From NCBI GenBank assembly GCA_963580455.1, contig OY756965.1, forward strand, positions 9,560,501 through 9,624,500: a DNA stretch of 64,000 bases, in the 5' to 3' direction. Below are positions 28,601-40,885 of the stretch, piece after piece. A program made the position numbers and the translations under genes. The DNA is from Euonymus europaeus. Lineage: Eukaryota > Streptophyta > Magnoliopsida > Celastrales > Celastraceae. Numbering within the stretch: the stretch's first letter is position 1; every line of letters begins with the position of its first letter. The notes beneath the pieces were generated by a model. It had not been told where the DNA came from. It saw only the letters and a program-made list of their open reading frames with translations, and did not search any database.

Positions 28601-31600
28601 GTGCAACTTCGGACCATCAAAGTTGCTCGGTGTACACTTTTTATTGTTCTTCTATGTCCAATTTTACGAGTATAAGGTTTCGTTATTATTTCGATGCCAA
28701 AACAACAACTTCTATGACAAATGGACAAAACCGTTAAAAGCTCCCAAATAGAGAGAGTTGAGCAATTTCGGACCATCAAAGTTGCTCGATGTACGCTTTT
28801 TATTGTTCTTCTATGTCCAATTTTACGAGTATAAGTTTTCGTTTTTATTTCGATGCCAAAACAACAACTTCTATGACAAATGGACAAAACCGTTAAAAGC
28901 TCCCAAATAGAGAGAGTTGAGCAATTTCGGACCATCAAAGTTGCTCGGTGTACACTTTTTATTGTTCTTCTATGTCCAATTTTACAAGTATAAGCTTCGT
29001 AGATTATTTCGATGCCAAAATACCACTTTCTATGATAAATGGACAAAACCGTTAAAAGATCCTAAATAGAGAGAGTTGAGCAACGTCGGACCATCAAAGT
29101 TGCTCGGTGTACACTTTTTATTGTTCTTCTATGTCCAATTGAACGAGTATAAGCTTTCATTATTATTTCGATGCCAAAACACCACTTTCTATGATAAATG
29201 GACAAAACCGTTAAAAGATTCCAAATAGAGAGAGTTGAGCAACTTCGGACCATCAAAGTTGCTCGGTGTACACTTTTTATTGTTCTTCTATGTCCAATTT
29301 TACGAGTATAAGCTTTCATTATTATTTCGATTCCAAAACACCAACTTTCTATGACAAATGGACAAAACCCTTAAAAGCTCGTCCATATAGAGAGCTGAGC
29401 AACTTCGGACCATCAAAGTTACTCGGTGTACACTTTTTATTGTTCTTCTATGTCCAATGTTACGAGTATAAGCTTCGTAGATTATTTCGATGCCAAAACA
29501 ACAACTTTCTATTACAAATGGACAAAACCGTTAAAAGCTCCTCCATAGAGAGAGTTGAGCAACTTCGGACTATCAAAGTTGCTCGTTGTACACTTTTTAT
29601 TGTTCTTCTATGTCCAATGTTACGAGTATAAGCTTCGTAGATTATTTCGACGCCAAAACAACAACTTTCTATTACAAATGGACAAAACCGTTAAAAGCTC
29701 CTCCATAGAGAGAGTTGAGCAACTTCGGACTATCAAAGTTGCTCGGTGTACACTTTTTATTGTTCTTCTATGTCCAATTTTACGAGTATAAGCTTCGTAG
29801 ATTATTTCGATGCCAAAACACCACTTTCTATGATAAATGGACAAAACCGTTAAAAGATCCTAAATAGAGAGAGTTGAGCAACTTCGGACCATCAAAGTTG
29901 CTCGGTGTACACTTTTTTTTGTTCTTCTATGTCCAATTTTACGAGTATAAGCTTCGTAGATTATTTCGATGCCAAAACAACAACTTTCTATGACAAATGG
30001 ACAAAACCGTTAAAAGCCCCTCCATATAGAGAGTTGAGCAACTTGGGACCATCAAAGTTGCTCGGTGTACACTTTTTATTGTTCTTCTATGTCCAATTTT
30101 ACGAGTATAAGGTTTCGTTATTATTTCGATGCCAAAACAACAACTTCTATGACAAATGGACAAAACCGTTAAAAGCTCCCAAATAGAGAGAGTTGAGCAA
30201 TTTCGGACCATCAAAGTTGCTCGATGTACGCTTTTTATTGTTCTTCTATGTCCAATTTTACGAGTATAAGTTTTCGTTTTTATTTCGATGCCAAAACAAC
30301 AACTTCTATGACAAATGGACAAAACCGTTAAAAGCTCCCAAATAGAGAGAGTTGAGCAATTTCGGACCATCAAAGTTGCTCGGTGTACACTTTTTATTGT
30401 TCTTCTATGTCCAATTTTACAAGTATAAGCTTCGTAGATTATTTCGATGCCAAAACAACAACTTTCTATGACAAATGGACAAAACCGTTAAAAGCCCCTC
30501 CATATAGAGAGTTGAGCAACTTGGGACCATCAAAGTTGCTCGGTGTACACTTTTTATTGTTCTTCTATGTCCAATTTTACGAGTATAAGATTTCGTTATT
30601 ATTTCGATGCCAAAACAACAACTTCTATGACAAATGGACAAAACCGTTAAAAGCTCCCAAATAGAGAGAGTTGAGCAATTTCGGACCATCAAAGTTGCTC
30701 GATGTACGCTTTTTATTGTTCTTCTATGTCCAATTTTACGAGTATAAGTTTTCGTTTTTATTTCGATGCCAAAACAACAACTTCTATGACAAATGGACAA
30801 AACCGTTAAAAGCTCCCAAATAGAGAGAGTTGAGCAATTTCGGACCATCAAAGTTGCTCGGTGTATACCTTTTATTGTTCTTCTATGTCCAATTTTACAA
30901 GTATAAGCTTCGTAGATTATTTCGATGCCAAAATACCACTTTCTATGATAAATGGACAAAACCGTTAAAAGATCCTAAATAGAGAGAGTTGAGCAACTTC
31001 GGACCATCAAAGTTGCTCGGTGTACACTTTTTATTGTTCTTCTTTGTCCAATGTTACGAGTATACGCTTCGTAGATTATTTCGATGCCAAAATACCACTT
31101 TCTATGATAAATGGACAAAACCGTTAAAAGATCCTAAATAGAGAGAGTTGAGCAACTTCGGACCATCAAAGTTGCTCGGTGTACACTTTTTATTGTTCTT
31201 CTTTGTCCAATGTTACGAGTATAAGCTTCGTAGATTATTTCGATGCCAAAACAACAACTTTCTATTACAAATGGACAAAACCGTTAAAAGCTCCTCTATA
31301 GAGAGAGTTGAGCAACTTTGGACCATCAAAGTTGCTCGGTGTACACTTTTTATTGTTCCTCTATGTCCAATTTTACGAGTATAAGCTTCCGAGATTATTT
31401 CGATGCCAAAACACCAACTTTCTATGAGAAATGGACAAAACCATTAAAAGCTCCTCCATATAGAGAGTTGAGCAACTTCGGACCATCAAAGTTACTCGGT
31501 GTACACTTTTTATTGTTCTTCTATGTCCAATGTTACGAGTATAAGCTTCGTAGATTATTTCGATGCCAAAACAACAACTTTCTATTACAAATGGACAAAA

Positions 31601-31629
31601 CCGTTAAAAGCTCCTCCATAGAGAGAGTT

Positions 31630-31788
31630 GAGCAACTTCGGACTATCAAAGTTGCTCGGTGTACACTTTTTATTGTTCTTCTATGTCCAATTTTACGAGT
31701 ATAAGCTTCGTAGATTATTTCGATGCCAAAACACCACTTTCTATGATAAATGGACAAAACCGTTAAAAGATCCTAAATAGAGAGAGTT
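31630..31788 (+). repeat. Monomer class g (159 bp), exemplar
   Basis: Class g combines a class-c-like box B (ttttacgagtataagcttcg) with the class-e-like box C/D (accactttctatgataaatg) and the tail agatcctaaatagagagagtt. It looks like a stable recombinant class. It recurs in the 4.6-13.6 kb, 26.6 kb and 28-38 kb segments. In several copies box C reads gccaaaataccac, for example near 6.49 and 9.68 kb. Confidence 0.8.
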
Positions 31789-31947
31789 GAGCAACTTCGG
31801 ACCATCAAAGTTGCTCGGTGTACACTTTTTATTATTCTTCTATGTCCAATTTTACGAGTATAAGGTTTCGTTATTATTTCGATGCCAAAACAACAACTTC
31901 TATGACAAATGGACAAAACCGTTAAAAGCTCCCAAATAGAGAGAGTT
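31789..31947 (+). repeat. Monomer class d (159 bp), exemplar
   Basis: Class d has ttttacgagtataaggtttc then gttattatttcg in box B (no HindIII site), a shortened box C (acaacaacttctatgac) and a tail of cgttaaaagctcccaaatag then agagagtt. The next monomer usually starts gagcaatttcgg. At 159 bp its length is a multiple of three, so runs of class d keep one reading frame open on the minus strand. It is common in the 4.6-13.6 kb HOR and from 28 to 38 kb and 47 to 63 kb, and absent from 14.3-26 kb. Confidence 0.88.
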
Positions 31948-32106
31948 GAGCAATTTCGGACCATCAAAGTTGCTCGATGTACGCTTTTTATTGTTCTTCT
32001 ATGTCCAATTTTACGAGTATAAGTTTTCGTTTTTATTTCGATGCCAAAACAACAACTTCTATGACAAATGGACAAAACCGTTAAAAGCTCCCAAATAGAG
32101 AGAGTT
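31948..32106 (+). repeat. Monomer class d' (159 bp), exemplar
   Basis: This is a derivative of class d that always follows a class d copy in the 28-38 kb region. It starts gagcaatttcgg, has gctcgatgtacgctttttat in place of gctcggtgtacactttttat, which breaks the gtgtacac palindrome, and has agtataagttttcg then tttttatttcg in box B. The same variant recurs near 28.8, 30.2, 30.7, 33.4, 33.9, 35.1, 36.4 and 38.3 kb, so it is a specific marker of this part of the array. Confidence 0.85.
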
Positions 32107-32265
32107 GAGCAATTTCGGACCATCAAAGTTGCTCGGTGTACACTTTTTATTGTTCTTCTATGTCCAATTTTACAAGTATAAGCTTCGTAGATTATTTCGA
32201 TGCCAAAATACCACTTTCTATGATAAATGGACAAAACCGTTAAAAGATCCTAAATAGAGAGAGTT

Positions 32266-32424
32266 GAGCAACTTCGGACCATCAAAGTTGCTCGGTGTAC
32301 ACTTTTTATTGTTCTTCTATGTCCAATTGAACGAGTATAAGCTTTCATTATTATTTCGATGCCAAAACACCACTTTCTATGATAAATGGACAAAACCGTT
32401 AAAAGATTCCAAATAGAGAGAGTT
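32266..32424 (+). repeat. Monomer class e (159 bp), exemplar
   Basis: Class e has ccaattgaacgagtataagc then tttcattatt in box B, caccactttctatgataaat in boxes C/D and a tail of cgttaaaagattccaaatag. A related form at 39-45 kb and 55-64 kb has ccaatttaacg and agatcccaaatag. A preceding monomer with ggtatacaatttttattg is often linked to it (for example near 6.75, 9.93 and 13.12 kb). Class e is absent from 14.3-26 kb. Confidence 0.85.
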
Positions 32425-34807
32425 GAGCAACTTCGGACCATCAAAGTTGCTCGGTGTACACTTTTTATTGTTCTTCTATGTCCAATTTTACGAGTATAAG
32501 CTTTCATTATTATTTCGATGCCAAAACACCAACTTTCTATGACAAATTGACAAAACCCTTAAAAGCTCGTCCATATAGAGAGCTGAGCAACTTCGGACCA
32601 TCAAAGTTACTCGGTGTACACTTTTTATTGTTCTTCTATGTCCAATGTTACGAGTATAAGCTTCGTAGATTATTTCGATGCCAAAACAACAACTTTCTAT
32701 TACAAATGGACAAAACCGTTAAAAGCTCCTCCATAGAGAGAGTTGAGCAACTTCGGACTATCAAAGTTGCTCGTTGTACACTTTTTATTGTTCTTCTATG
32801 TCCAATGTTACGAGTATAAGCTTCGTAGATTATTTCGACGCCAAAACAACAACTTTCTATTACAAATGGACAAAACCGTTAAAAGCTCCTCCATAGAGAG
32901 AGTTGAGCAACTTCGGACTATCAAAGTTGCTCGGTGTACACTTTTTATTGTTCTTCTATGTCCAATTTTACGAGTATAAGCTTCGTAGATTATTTCGATG
33001 CCAAAACACCACTTTCTATGATAAATGGACAAAACCGTTAAAAGATCCTAAATAGAGAGAGTTGAGCAACTTCGGACCATCAAAGTTGCTCGGTGTACAC
33101 TTTTTATTGTTCTTCTATGTCCAATTTTACGAGTATAAGCTTCGTAGATTATTTCGATGCCAAAACAACAACTTTCTATGACAAATGGACAAAACCGTTA
33201 AAAGCCCCTCCATATAGAGAGTTGAGCAACTTGGGACCATCAAAGTTGCTCGGTGTACACTTTTTATTGTTCTTCTATGTCCAATTTTACGAGTATAAGG
33301 TTTCGTTATTATTTCGATGCCAAAACAACAACTTCTATGACAAATGGACAAAACCGTTAAAAGCTCCCAAATAGAGAGAGTTGAGCAATTTCGGACCATC
33401 AAAGTTGCTCGATGTACGCTTTTTATTGTTCTTCTATGTCCAATTTTACGAGTATAAGTTTTCGTTTTTATTTCGATGCCAAAACAACAACTTCTATGAC
33501 AAATGGACAAAACCGTTAAAAGCTCCCAAATAGAGAGAGTTGAGCAATTTCGGACCATCAAAGTTGCTCGGTGTACACTTTTTATTGTTCTTCTATGTCC
33601 AATTTTACAAGTATAAGCTTCGTAGATTATTTCGATGCCAAAACAACAACTTTCTATGACAAATGGACAAAACCGTTAAAAGCCCCTCCATATAGAGAGT
33701 TGAGCAACTTGGGACCATCAAAGTTGCTCGGTGTACACTTTTTATTGTTCTTCTATGTCCAATTTTACGAGTATAAGGTTTCGTTATTATTTCGATGCCC
33801 AAACAACAACTTCTATGACAAATGGACAAAACCGTTAAAAGCTCCCAAATAGAGAGAGTTGAGCAATTTCGGACCATCAAAGTTGCTCGATGTACGCTTT
33901 TTATTGTTCTTCTATGTCCAATTTTACGAGTATAAGTTTTCGTTTTTATTTCGATGCCAAAACAACAACTTCTATGACAAATGGACAAAACCGTTAAAAG
34001 CTCCCAAATAGAGAGAGTTGAGCAATTTCGGACCATCAAAGTTGCTCGGTGTACACCTTTTATTGTTCTTCTATGTCCAATTTTACAAGTATAAGCTTCG
34101 TAGATTATTTCGATGCCAAAATACCACTTTCTACGATAAATGGACAAAACCGTTAAAAGATCCTAAATAGAGAGAGTTGAGCAACTTCGGACCATCAAAG
34201 TTGCTCGGTGTACACTTTTTATTGTTCTTCTTTGTCCAATGTTACGAGTATACGCTTCGTAGATTATTTCGATGCCAAAATACCACTTTCTATGATAAAT
34301 GGACAAAACCGTTAAAAGATCCTAAATAGAGAGAGTTGAGCAACTTCGGACCATCAAAGTTGCTCGGTGTACACTTTTTATTGTTCTTCTTTGTCCAATG
34401 TTACGAGTATAAGCTTCGTAGATTATTTCGATGCCAAAACAACAACTTTCTATTACAAATGGACAAAACCGTTAAAAGCTCCTCTATAGAGAGAGTTGAG
34501 CAACTTTGGACCATCAAAGTTGCTCGGTGTACACTTTTTATTGTTCCTCTATGTCCAATTTTACGAGTATAAGCTTCCGAGATTATTTCGATGCCAAAAC
34601 ACCAACTTTCTATGACAAATGGACAAAACCATTAAAAGCTCCTCCATATAGAGAGTTGAACAACTTCGGACCATCAAAGTTACTCGGTGTACACTTTTTA
34701 TTGTTCTTCTATGTCCAATGTTACGAGTATAAGCTTCGTAGATTATTTCGATGCCAAAACAACAACTTTCTATTACAAATGGACAAAACCGTTAAAAGCT
34801 CCTCCAT

Positions 34808-34940
34808 AGAGAGAGTTGAGCAACTTCGGACTATCAAAGCTATGTCCAATTTTACGAGTATAAGCTTCGTAGATTATTTCGATGCCAAAACACCACTTTC
34901 TATGATAAATGGACAAAACCGTTAAAAGATCCTAAATAGA
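34808..34940 (+). repeat. Truncated monomer with 29-bp deletion
   Basis: At 34,839/34,840 the sequence runs actatcaaag directly into ctatgtccaat. The 29 bp missing compared with the matching unit near 31.66 kb include the right arm of the dyad, the gtgtacac palindrome and the T-rich stretch. It is the largest within-monomer deletion seen in the window. Confidence 0.9.
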
Positions 34941-37180
34941 GAGAGTTGAGCAACTTCGGACCATCAAAGTTGCTCGGTGTACACTTTTTATTGTTCTTCT
35001 ATGTCCAATTTTACGAGTATAAGGTTTCGTTATTATTTCGATGCCAAAACAACAACTTCTATGACAAATGGACAAAACCGTTAAAAGCTCCCAAATAGAG
35101 AGAGTTGAGCAATTTCGGACCATCAAAGTTGCTCGATGTACGCTTTTTATTGTTCTTCTATGTCCAATTTTACGAGTATAAGTTTTCGTTTTTATTTCGA
35201 TGCCAAAACAACAACTTCTATGACAAATGGACAAAACCGTTAAAAGCTCCCAAATAGAGAGAGTTGAGCAATTTCGGACCATCAAAGTTGCTCGGTGTAC
35301 ACTTTTTATTGTTCTTCTATGTCCAATTTTACAAGTATAAGCTTCGTAGATTATTTCGATGCCAAAATACCACTTTCTATGATAAATGGACAAAACCGTT
35401 AAAAGATCCTAAATAGAGAGAGTTGAGCAACTTCGGACCATCAAAGTTGCTCGGTGTACACTTTTTATTGTTCTTCTTTGTCCAATGTTACGAGTATAAG
35501 CTTCGTAGATTATTTCGATGCCAAAACAACAACTTTCTATTACAAATGGACAAAACCGTTAAAAGCTCCTCTATAGAGAGAGTTGAGCAACTTTGGACCA
35601 TCAAAGTTGCTCGGTGTACACTTTTTATTGTTCCTCTATGTCCAATTTTACGAGTATAAGCTTCCGAGATTATTTCGATGCCAAAACACCAACTTTCTAT
35701 GACAAATGGACAAAACCATTAAAAGCTCCTCCATATAGAGAGTTGAGCAACTTCGGACCATCAAAGTTACTCGGTGTACACTTTTTATTGTTCTTCTATG
35801 TCCAATGTTACGAGTATAAGCTTCGTAGATTATTTCGATGCCAAAACAACAACTTTCTATTACAAATGGACAAAACCGTTAAAAGCTCCTCCATAGAGAG
35901 AGTTGAGCAACTTCGGACTATCAAATTTGCTCGGTGTACACTTTTTATTGTTCTTCTATGTCCAATTTTACGAGTATAAGCTTCGTAGATTATTTCGATG
36001 CCAAAACACCACTTTCTATGATAAATGGACAAAACCGTTAAAAGATCCTAAATAGAGAGAGTTGAGCAACTTCGGACCATCAAAGTTGCTCGGTGTACAC
36101 TTTTTATTGTTCTTCTATGTCCAATTTTACGAGTTTAAGCTTCGTAGATTATTTCGATGCCAAAACAACAACTTTCTATGACAAATGGACAAAACCGTTA
36201 AAAGCCCCTCCATATAGAGAGTTGAGCAACTTGGGACCATCAAAGTTGCTCGGTGTACACTTTTTATTGTTCTTCTATGTCCAATTTTACGAGTATAAGG
36301 TTTCGTTATTATTTCGATGCCAAAACAACAACTTCTATGACAAATGGACAAAACCGTTAAAAGCTCCCAAATAGAGAGAGTTGAGCAATTTCGGACCATC
36401 AAAGTTGCTCGATGTACGCTTTTTATTGTTCTTCTATGTCCAATTTTACGAGTATAAGTTTTCGTTTTTATTTCGATGCCAAAACAACAACTTCTATGAC
36501 AAATGGACAAAACCGTTAAAAGCTCCCAAATAGAGAGAGTTGAGCAATTTCGGACCATCAAAGTTGCTCGGTGTACACTTTTTATTGTTCTTCTATGTCC
36601 AATTGAACGAGTATAAGCTTTCATTATTATTTCGATGCCAAAACACCACTTTCTATGATAAATGGACAAAACCGTTAAAAGATTCCAAATAGAGAGAGTT
36701 GAGCAACTTCGGACCATCAAAGTTGCTCGGTGTACACTTTTTATTGTTCTTCTATGTCCAATTTTACGAGTATAAGCTTTCATTATTATTTCGATGCCAA
36801 AACACCAACTTTCTATGACAAATGGACAAAACCCTTAAAAGCTCCTCCATATAGAGAGCTGAGCAACTTCGGACCATCAAAGTTACTCGGTGTACACTTT
36901 TTATTGTTCTTCTATGTCCAATGTTACGAGTATAAGCTTCGTAGATTATTTCGATGCCAAAACAACAACTTTCTATTACAAATGGACAAAACCGTTAAAA
37001 GCTCCTCCATAGAGAGAGCTGAGCAACTTCGGACTATCAAAGTTGCTCGTTGTACACTTTTTATTGTTCTTCTATGTCCAATGTTACGAGTATAAGCTTC
37101 GTAGATTATTTCGACGCCAAAACAACAACTTTCTATTACAAATGGACAAAACCGTTGAAAGCTCCTCCATATAGAGAGTT

Positions 37181-37340
37181 GAGCAACTTCGGACCATCAA
37201 AGTTGCTCGGTGTACACTTTTTATTGTTCTTTTATGTCAAATTTTATGAGTATAAGATTCCGATATTTTTTCGATTCCAAAACACCAACTTTCTATGACA
37301 AATGGACAAAACCATTAAAAGCTCCTCCATATAGAGAGTT
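37181..37340 (+). repeat. Monomer class f (160 bp, most divergent), exemplar
   Basis: Class f has ttttatgtcaaattttatga in box B, followed by gtataagattccgatatttt and ttcgattccaaaac, so the HindIII and class-typical box B bases are lost. Copies lie near 5.8, 9.0, 12.2, 13.95, 37.2, 39.3, 42.2, 43.0, 45.8, 46.15, 46.8, 47.1, 48.9, 49.2, 51.1, 51.4, 53.3 and 53.65 kb. It is often followed by a monomer with gctcaatgtacac and a longer T run. None were seen in 14.3-37 kb or after 54 kb. Confidence 0.87.
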
Positions 37341-37979
37341 GAGCAACTTCGGACCATCAAAGTTGCTCAATGTACACTTTTTTTTAATCTTCTATGTTCA
37401 ATGTTACGAGTATAAACTTCGTAGATTATTTCGATGCCAAAACAACAACTTTCTATTACAAATGGACAAAACCGTTAAAAGCTCCTCTATAGAGAGAGTT
37501 GAGCAACTTTGGACCATCAAAGTTGCTCGGTGTACACTTTTTATTGTTCCTCTATGGCCAATTTTACGAGTATAAGCTTCCGAGATTATTTCGATGCCAA
37601 AACACCAACTTTCTATGACAAATGGACAAAACCATTAAAAGCTCCTCCATATAGAGAGTTGAGCAACTTCGGACCATCAAAGTTACTCGGTGTACACTTT
37701 TTATTGTTCTTCTATGTCCAATGTTACGAGTATAAGCTTCGTAGATTATTTCGATGCCAAAACAACAACTTTCTATTACAAATGGACAAAACCGTTAAAA
37801 GCTCCTCCATAGAGAGAGTTGAGCAACTTCGGACTATCAAAGTTGCTCGGTGTACACTTTTTATTGTTCTTCTATGTCCAATTTTACGAGTATAAGCTTC
37901 GTAGATTATTTCGATGCCAAAACACCACTTTCTATGATAAATGGACAAAACCGTTAAAAGATCCTAAATAGAGAGAGTT

Positions 37980-38139
37980 GAGCAACTTCGGACCATCAAA
38001 GTTGCTCGGTGTACACTTTTTATTGTTCTTCTATGTCCAATTTTACGAGTATAAGGTTTCGTTATTATTTCGATGCCAAAACAACAACTTTCTATTACAA
38101 ATGGACAAAACCGTTAAAAGCCCCTCCATATAGAGAGTT
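37980..38139 (+). repeat. Chimeric d/a monomer
   Basis: The first half has class d box B (agtataaggtttcg then ttattatttcg). The second half has class a box C (acaactttctattac) and the cccctccatatag tail. The switch falls inside the shared tttcgatgccaaaacaacaac stretch, which is what crossover or gene conversion within a monomer would leave. Confidence 0.8.
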
Positions 38140-39733
38140 GAGCAACTTGGGACCATCAAAGTTGCTCGGTGTACACTTTTTATTGTTCTTCTATGTCCAA
38201 TTTTACGAGTATAAGGTTTCGTTATTATTTCGATGCCAAAACAACAACTTCTATGACAAATGGACAAAACCGTTAAAAGCTCCCAAATAGAGAGAGTTGA
38301 GCAATTTCGGACCATCAAAGTTGCTCGATGTACGCTTTTTATTGTTCTTCTATGTCCAATTTTACGAGTATAAGGTTTCGTTTTTATTTCGATGCCAAAA
38401 CAACAACTTCTATGACAAATGGACAAAACCGTTAAAAGCTCCCAAATAGAGAGAGTTGAGCAATTTCGGACCATCAAAGTTGCTCGGTGTACACTTTTTA
38501 TTGTTCTTCTATGTCCAATTTTACAAGTATAAGCTTCGTAGATTATTTCGATGCCAAAACACCAACTTTCTATGACAAATGGACAAAACCGTTAGAGGCT
38601 CCCAAATAGAGATTTGAGCAACTTCGGACCATCAAAGTTGCTCGGTGTACACTTTTTATTGTTCTTCAATGTCCAATTTTACGAGTATAAGCTTCGTAAA
38701 TTATTTCGATGCCAAAACAACAACTTTCTATTACAAATGGACAAAACCGTTAAAAGCTCCTCCATATAGAGAGTTGAGCAACTTCGAACCATCAAAGTTA
38801 CTCGGTGTACACTTTTTGTTGTTCTTCTATGCCCAATGTTACGAGTATACGCTTCGTAGATTATTTCGATGCCAAAACAACAACTTTCTATTACAAATGG
38901 ACAAAACCGTTAAAAGCTTCTCTATAGAGAGAGTTGAGCAATTTCGGACCATCAAAGTTGCTCGGTGTACACTTTTTATTGTTCTTCTATGTCCAATTTT
39001 ACGAGTATAAGGGTTCGTTATTATTTCGATGGCAAAACAACAACTTCTATGACAAATGGACAAAACCGTTAAAAGCTCTCAAATAGAGAGAGTTGAGCAA
39101 CTTCGGACCATCAAAGTTGCTCAATGTACACTTTTTTTTAATCTTCTATGTTCAATGTTACGAGTATAAACTTCGTAGATTATTTCGATGCCAAAACAAC
39201 AACTTTCTATTACAAATGGACAAAACCGTAAAAAGCTCCTCTATAGAGAGAGTTGAGCAACTTTGGACCATCAAAGTTGCTCGGTGTACACTTTTATTGT
39301 TCTTTTATGTCAAATTTTATGAGTATAAGATTCCGATATTTTTTCGATTCCAAAACACCAACTTTCTATGACAAATGGACAAAACCATTAAAAGCTCCTC
39401 CATATAGAGAGCTGAGCAACTTCGGACCATCAAAGTTACTCGGTGTACACTTTTTATTGTTCTTCTATGTCCAATGTTACGAGTATAAGCTTCGTAGATT
39501 ATTTCGATGCCAAAACAACAACTTTCTATTACAAATGGACAAAACCGTTAAAAGCTCCTCCATAGAGAGAGTTGAGCAACTTCGGACTATCAAAGTTGCT
39601 CGGTGTACACTTTTTATTGTTCTTCTATGTCCAATTTTACGAGTATAAGCTTCGTAGATTATTTCGATGCCAAATCGACAACTTTCTATTACAAATCGAC
39701 AAAACCGTTAAAAGCTCCTCCATATAGAGAGTT

Positions 39734-39893
39734 GAGCAACTTCGGACCATCAAAGTTACTCGGTGTACACTTTTTATTGTTCTTCTATGTCCAATGTTAC
39801 GAGTATACGCTTCGTAGATTATTTCGATGCCAAAACAACAACTTTCTATTACAAATGGACAAAACCGTTAAAAGCTCCTCTATGGAGAGAGTT
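39734..39893 (+). repeat. Monomer class h (160 bp), exemplar
   Basis: Class h is class-a-like but has tgttacgagtatacgcttcg in box B, which removes the HindIII site, and often ends ctcctctatggagagagtt or ctcctctatagagagagtt. Copies occur throughout, for example near 0.7, 2.8, 5.66, 8.85, 12.04, 13.8, 22.75, 41.7, 45.35, 55.73, 59.56 and 63.39 kb. The ctatggag or ctatagag tail distinguishes sub-lineages and marks the break at the end of the 3664-bp HOR near 45.44 kb. Confidence 0.82.
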
Positions 39894-40848
39894 GAGCAAC
39901 TTCGGACCATCAAAGTTGCTCGGTGTACACTTTTTATTGTTCTTCTATGTCCAATGTTACGAGTATAAGCTTCGTAGATTATTTCGATGCCAAAACACCA
40001 ACTTTCTATGACAAATGGACAAAACCGTTAATAGCTCCTCCATATAGAGAGTTGAGCAACTTCGGACCATCAAAGTTGCTCGGTATACAATTTTTATTGT
40101 TCTTCTATGTCCAATTTAACGAGTATAAGCTTTCATTATTATTTCGATGCCAAAACACCACTTTCTATGATAAATGGACAAAACCGTTAAAAGATCCCAA
40201 ATAGAGAGAGTTGAGCAACTTCGGACCATCAAAGTTGCTCGGTGTACACTTTTTATTGTTCTTCTATGTCCAATTTTACGAGTATAAGCTTCCGAGATTA
40301 TTTTGATGCCAAAACACCAACTTTCTATGACAAATGGACAAAACCATTAAAAGCTCCTCTATATAGAGAGCTGAGCAACTTCGGACCATCAAAGTTACTC
40401 GGTGTACACTTTTTATTGTTCTTCTATGTCCAATGTTACGAGTATAAGCTTCGTAGATTATTTCGATGCCAAAACAACAACTTTCTATTACAAATGGACA
40501 AAACCGTTAAAAGCCCCTCCATAGAGAGAGTTGAGCAACTTCGGACTATCAAAGTTGCTCGGTGTACACTTTTTATTGTTCTTCTATGTCCAATTTTACG
40601 AGTATAAGCTTCGTAGATTATTTCGATGCCAAAACAACAACTTTCTATTACAAATCGACAAAACCGTTAAAAGTTCCTCCATATAGAGAGTTGAGCAACT
40701 TCGGACCATCAAAGTTACTCGGTGTACACTTTTTATTGTTCTTCTATGTCCACTGTTACGAGTATACGCTTCGTAGATTATTTCGATGCCAAAACAACAA
40801 CTTTCTATTACAAATGGACAAAACCGTTAAAAGCTCCTCTATGGAGAG

Positions 40849-40885
40849 AGTTGAGCAACTTCGGACGCTCGGTGTACACTTTTTA
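40849..40885 (+). repeat. 10-bp deletion in the dyad loop, copy 1
   Basis: At 40,866/40,867 cttcggac joins directly to gctcggtgtac, removing catcaaagtt, which is most of the dyad loop and half of the right arm. The monomer therefore cannot form the hairpin. The same deletion is at 44,530/44,531, 3664 bp downstream. Confidence 0.9.

Larger units (their letters stand above)
28600..35430 (+). repeat. 20-mer HOR, 3188-bp period
   Basis: Markers recur at 3188 bp. The e-class attgaacg unit lies near 29.14 and 32.33 kb. Gctcgtccatatag lies near 29.38 and 32.57 kb. Tttcgacgcc lies near 29.65 and 32.84 kb, and the ctttggacc plus tcctctatgtcc pair near 31.32 and 34.51 kb. Copies are about 28,600-31,787 and 31,788-34,950, with a short third piece to about 35,430. 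The second copy is 29 bp shorter because of a deletion at 34,839/34,840. Class d-d' pairs dominate. The unit differs in order from the 3192-bp HOR despite the similar length. Confidence 0.87.
35430..38700 (+). repeat. Shuffled mosaic of 28-35 kb modules
   Basis: Blocks seen upstream reappear here in a different order. About 35,423-35,980 matches 34,336 onward (offset 1087). 35.8-36.57 kb matches 32.8-33.57 kb (offset 3000). 36.6-37.13 kb matches 32.3-32.86 kb (offset 4276). 37.5-38.0 kb matches 35.6-36.06 kb (offset 1916). A class f monomer at 37,181-37,340 and a monomer with gctcaatgtacac and a long T run lie between them. No single period fits the segment. Confidence 0.75.

Noticed and set aside
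4630..31787. Treating the 3192-bp and 3188-bp repeats as one HOR family
   Set aside because: Both are 20-mers of similar length, but the order of monomer classes and the marker variants differ (tgtagac and class f in one, gctcgatgtacgc d' units in the other), so they are kept separate.
36127..36783. 218-codon minus-strand frame as a candidate repeat protein
   Set aside because: It spans successive 159-bp satellite units and is only open because 159 is divisible by three. There is no upstream regulatory sequence or codon bias distinct from the satellite.
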